In this document: piece by piece, positions 62,083-64,000 of the stretch | Numbering within the stretch: the stretch's first letter is position 1 | How the letters are laid out: each line of letters opens with the position of its first letter | Made by a program: the position numbers and the translations under genes | DNA from: Conexibacter woesei Iso977N | GTDB lineage: Bacteria > Actinomycetota > Thermoleophilia > Solirubrobacterales > Solirubrobacteraceae | DNA length: 64,000 nucleotides | Direction: 5' to 3' | Assembly (NCBI RefSeq): GCF_000424625.1 | Contig: NZ_AUKG01000002.1 | Location: forward strand, 434,001 to 498,000 | Notes under the pieces: generated by a model | Told to the model about the DNA's origin: nothing | The model's input: only the letters and a program-made list of their open reading frames with translations | Databases searched by the model: none

Positions 62083-64000
62083 TTACCCGGCCGCGGCGAG
62101 CGGCGCGGCGTCCTGCGCGCTGGCCTGCACCGGTGCGACCGTCACCGGGATCCCGTTGAGGACCGCGGTGCCGGTGAGCGGCTCGACGGCGGCCTCGTCG
62201 GTGAGGACGTTGGAGTTCACGCCCGCGTGGGCGCGGGCGACGGCCATGTCGGTCCCGTCGCGGTCGTGGCCCCAGCCGTGGGGGAGCGAGACGACGCCGG
62301 GGCGGATGTCGGCGGTCACCTCGACCGGCGCGGTGACGGCGCCGACGCGCGAGGCGATCGACGCCCGGCCGCCGTCGGTCAGCCCGAGGCGGGCCGCGTC
62401 GTCGGGGTGCACGTGCAGCGTGCAGCGCTCCGGCCCGCGCACGAGCAGCGGCAGGTTGTGCATCCAGGAGTTGTTGGAGCGCAGGTCGCGGCGGCCGATC
62501 AGGACGATCCCGTCCGCGTTGTCGATGTGGTCGGCGAGCGCGGCGTGCAGGCGCGCGACGTCGGCGACCAGCGACGGCGGCGCCAGCTCGACCTTCCCGG
62601 AGGGCGTGCGCAACACCTCGGGCATGCGCGGCTGCAGGGGACCCAAGTCAATGCCATGGGGTTGCGCTTCCAGGTCGGCGAGCGTCAGCCCGTACGGGCC
62701 GGTGCGGAGCATCATGTCGATCAGGCGCGCGGTGCCGGTGCGGGGCTCCAGCTCGGCGACGCACGCCTCGACGTCGCGCCCGTGCCACGGCGAGTGCTCG
62801 TCGCCGGTCTCGCGCCCGATCGCGGCCCGGACCACGAACGCGTCGATCGCCGCGATGTCGGCGTCCGGGCCCTGGCCGGTGGCGACGCCGACCAGCCGCA
62901 GGACCGTCTCCCACTCGTCCGGCAGCCCCTCCGGGCGGTCCAGGACGGGCGGCGAGTAGTTGGCGTAGTTGCGCACCGCGAAGCCCTGGAAGACGAAGTC
63001 GAAGTGCGACTTCTCCAGCGGCGACGGGGCGGGGAGGATGACGTCGGCGTGGCGCGTCGTCTCGTTGACGTAGATGTCGAGCGACACCATGAAGTCGAGG
63101 TCGTCGAGCGCGGCGGCGAGACGGTCGCTGTTGGGCGTCGAGACCACCGGGTTGCCCGCGACCGTGATCAGCGCGCGCACCTGGCCCTCGCCGGGCGTGT
63201 CGATCTCCTCCGCCAGGCAGGCGACCGGCAGCTCGCCGAAGACCTCGCCGAGCCCGCGCACGCGCGACGCCCAGCGGCCGAAGCGCGCGCCGCGCCCGCG
63301 GCCCGGCTCGCCCTTGGAGTTCTGCAGGCCGGTCGAGGGCAGCGGGAACATCGCACCGCCGGCGCGGTCGAGGTTGCCGGTGACGATGTTGAGGACGTCG
63401 ATCAGCCAGGACGCGGTGGTGCCGAAGGCCTGGGTCGTCGTGCCGATCCGGCCGTAGGCGACGGCGGACGGCGCGGCGGCGAAGGCGCGGGCGACGTCGC
63501 GGATCTCGCCGGCGTCGAGGCCGCACGCGGCGGCGACCGCCTCGGGCGGGAAGTCGGCCGCGAGCGCCCGGACCTCGTCGAGGCCGTCGACATGCTCCGC
63601 GGAGAGCGCGCCGAGCGACTCCAGGCCTTCGGCGAAGATCGTGTGCAGCAGGGCCATCAACAACAGCGCGTCGGTCCCGGGCCGGATCGCGAGGTGCTGG
63701 TCGGCCTCGGCGGCGGTGCGCGAGCGGCGCGGGTCGACGACCACGATGCGGCCGCCGCGCGCCCGGATCGCGCGCAGGCGCCCGCGCGCGTCGGGCGCGG
63801 TCATCAGCGAGCCGTTGGACGCCAGCGGGTTCGCGCCGAGGCAGAGCAGGAAGTCGGTGCGGTCGAGGTCCGGGATCGCGATCGTCGTGCCGGTCCCGAA
63901 CATCAGCGCCGACGCGGCCTGCTTGGGGTACTGGTCGACGGTCGAGGCGCTGAAGATGTTCTTGGTTCCCAAGGCCTTCAACAAGACCTTCCCGTACAAC
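62083..64000 (-). CDS. Molybdopterin-dependent oxidoreductase (N-terminus outside window)
   Basis: The last ~639 residues of a DMSO-reductase-family protein (formate dehydrogenase or nitrate reductase-like). Present are FLLCLGANPLASN, IVVVDPRRSRTAAEADQH, the guanine-dinucleotide-binding region and the C-terminal cap with HVHPDDAARLGL and SLPHGWGHDR. The N-terminal part, which would hold the iron-sulfur cluster if any, is outside. The start cannot be seen; the substrate is not decided by what is visible. Confidence 0.88.
   Translation of the reverse strand, partial: LYGKVLLKALGTKNIFSASTVDQYPKQAASALMFGTGTTIAIPDLDRTDFLLCLGANPLASNGSLMTAPDARGRLRAIRARGGRIVVVDPRRSRTAAEADQHLAIRPGTDALLLMALLHTIFAEGLESLGALSAEHVDGLDEVRALAADFPPEAVAAACGLDAGEIRDVARAFAAAPSAVAYGRIGTTTQAFGTTASWLIDVLNIVTGNLDRAGGAMFPLPSTGLQNSKGEPGRGRGARFGRWASRVRGLGEVFGELPVACLAEEIDTPGEGQVRALITVAGNPVVSTPNSDRLAAALDDLDFMVSLDIYVNETTRHADVILPAPSPLEKSHFDFVFQGFAVRNYANYSPPVLDRPEGLPDEWETVLRLVGVATGQGPDADIAAIDAFVVRAAIGRETGDEHSPWHGRDVEACVAELEPRTGTARLIDMMLRTGPYGLTLADLEAQPHGIDLGPLQPRMPEVLRTPSGKVELAPPSLVADVARLHAALADHIDNADGIVLIGRRDLRSNNSWMHNLPLLVRGPERCTLHVHPDDAARLGLTDGGRASIASRVGAVTAPVEVTADIRPGVVSLPHGWGHDRDGTDMAVARAHAGVNSNVLTDEAAVEPLTGTAVLNGIPVTVAPVQASAQDAAPLAAAG

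Overview
The window is very GC-rich chromosomal DNA with dense coding on both strands, frequent 1-4 base stop/start overlaps and many GTG starts. Two Tat/Sec-type secreted proteins, RTX and TadE-like proteins, a FabG4-MaoC-thiolase cluster and PhoB/PhoP-type 11-base repeats point to a high-GC actinobacterium. The gene mix suggests Thermoleophilia (Solirubrobacterales, Conexibacter-like). That placement is inference from style and content, not from a marker gene. I see no rRNA, tRNA, CRISPR array, insertion sequence or prophage.

Layout. 1-7.3 kb: a partial extended SDR reductase, two crotonase-fold enzymes, a small membrane protein, a PBP4-like peptidase, a secreted alpha/beta hydrolase and an ABC-F ATPase. 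7.3-11.3 kb: a glycosyltransferase-like protein and, on the other strand, a BKACE-aminotransferase-acetyltransferase operon. 11.3-14.3 kb: a coupled run of one small unknown protein and three double-YbjQ proteins. 14.3-19.6 kb: a TIM-barrel isomerase, a secreted repeat protein, DAHP synthase, a DUF5519 protein with a MerR-like promoter, and a Tat-exported intradiol dioxygenase. 19.8-24 kb: a PHP-GT4 fusion, a second GT4 and a DUF2334 deacetylase, preceded by a PHO-box-like array.

24-50 kb is the core of the window, a phosphate-acquisition island. It holds three separate Pst transporters (pstSCAB), PhoU, a Pit transporter with DUF47 and CYTH partners, a PhoB-type response regulator and a receiverless paralogue of it. 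It also holds six zinc-ribbon proteins: two membrane-anchored phosphoesterase-like proteins whose active-site motifs look degraded, two zinc-ribbon membrane proteins and two small cytoplasmic zinc-ribbon proteins. Arrays of 11-base TTCAC repeats stand before most of these operons. No PhoR-type kinase is visible. A rhodanese and an RTX protein sit inside the island.

50-64 kb: a short TadE/pilin-like operon ending in a remarkable TadE-VanY-lytic transglycosylase fusion, an acyltransferase-3 protein, the divergent thiolase / FabG4-MaoC cluster, a GGDEF-EAL membrane protein, an MFS exporter and a partial molybdopterin oxidoreductase.

Reading the parts together, the island looks like a phosphate-starvation regulon. 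It would take up phosphate through three high-affinity systems and one low-affinity system, and it may control lipid or wall glycosylation through the 19.8-24 kb operon. The zinc-ribbon proteins are the least explained part and the best candidate for an undescribed sensing or signalling module.
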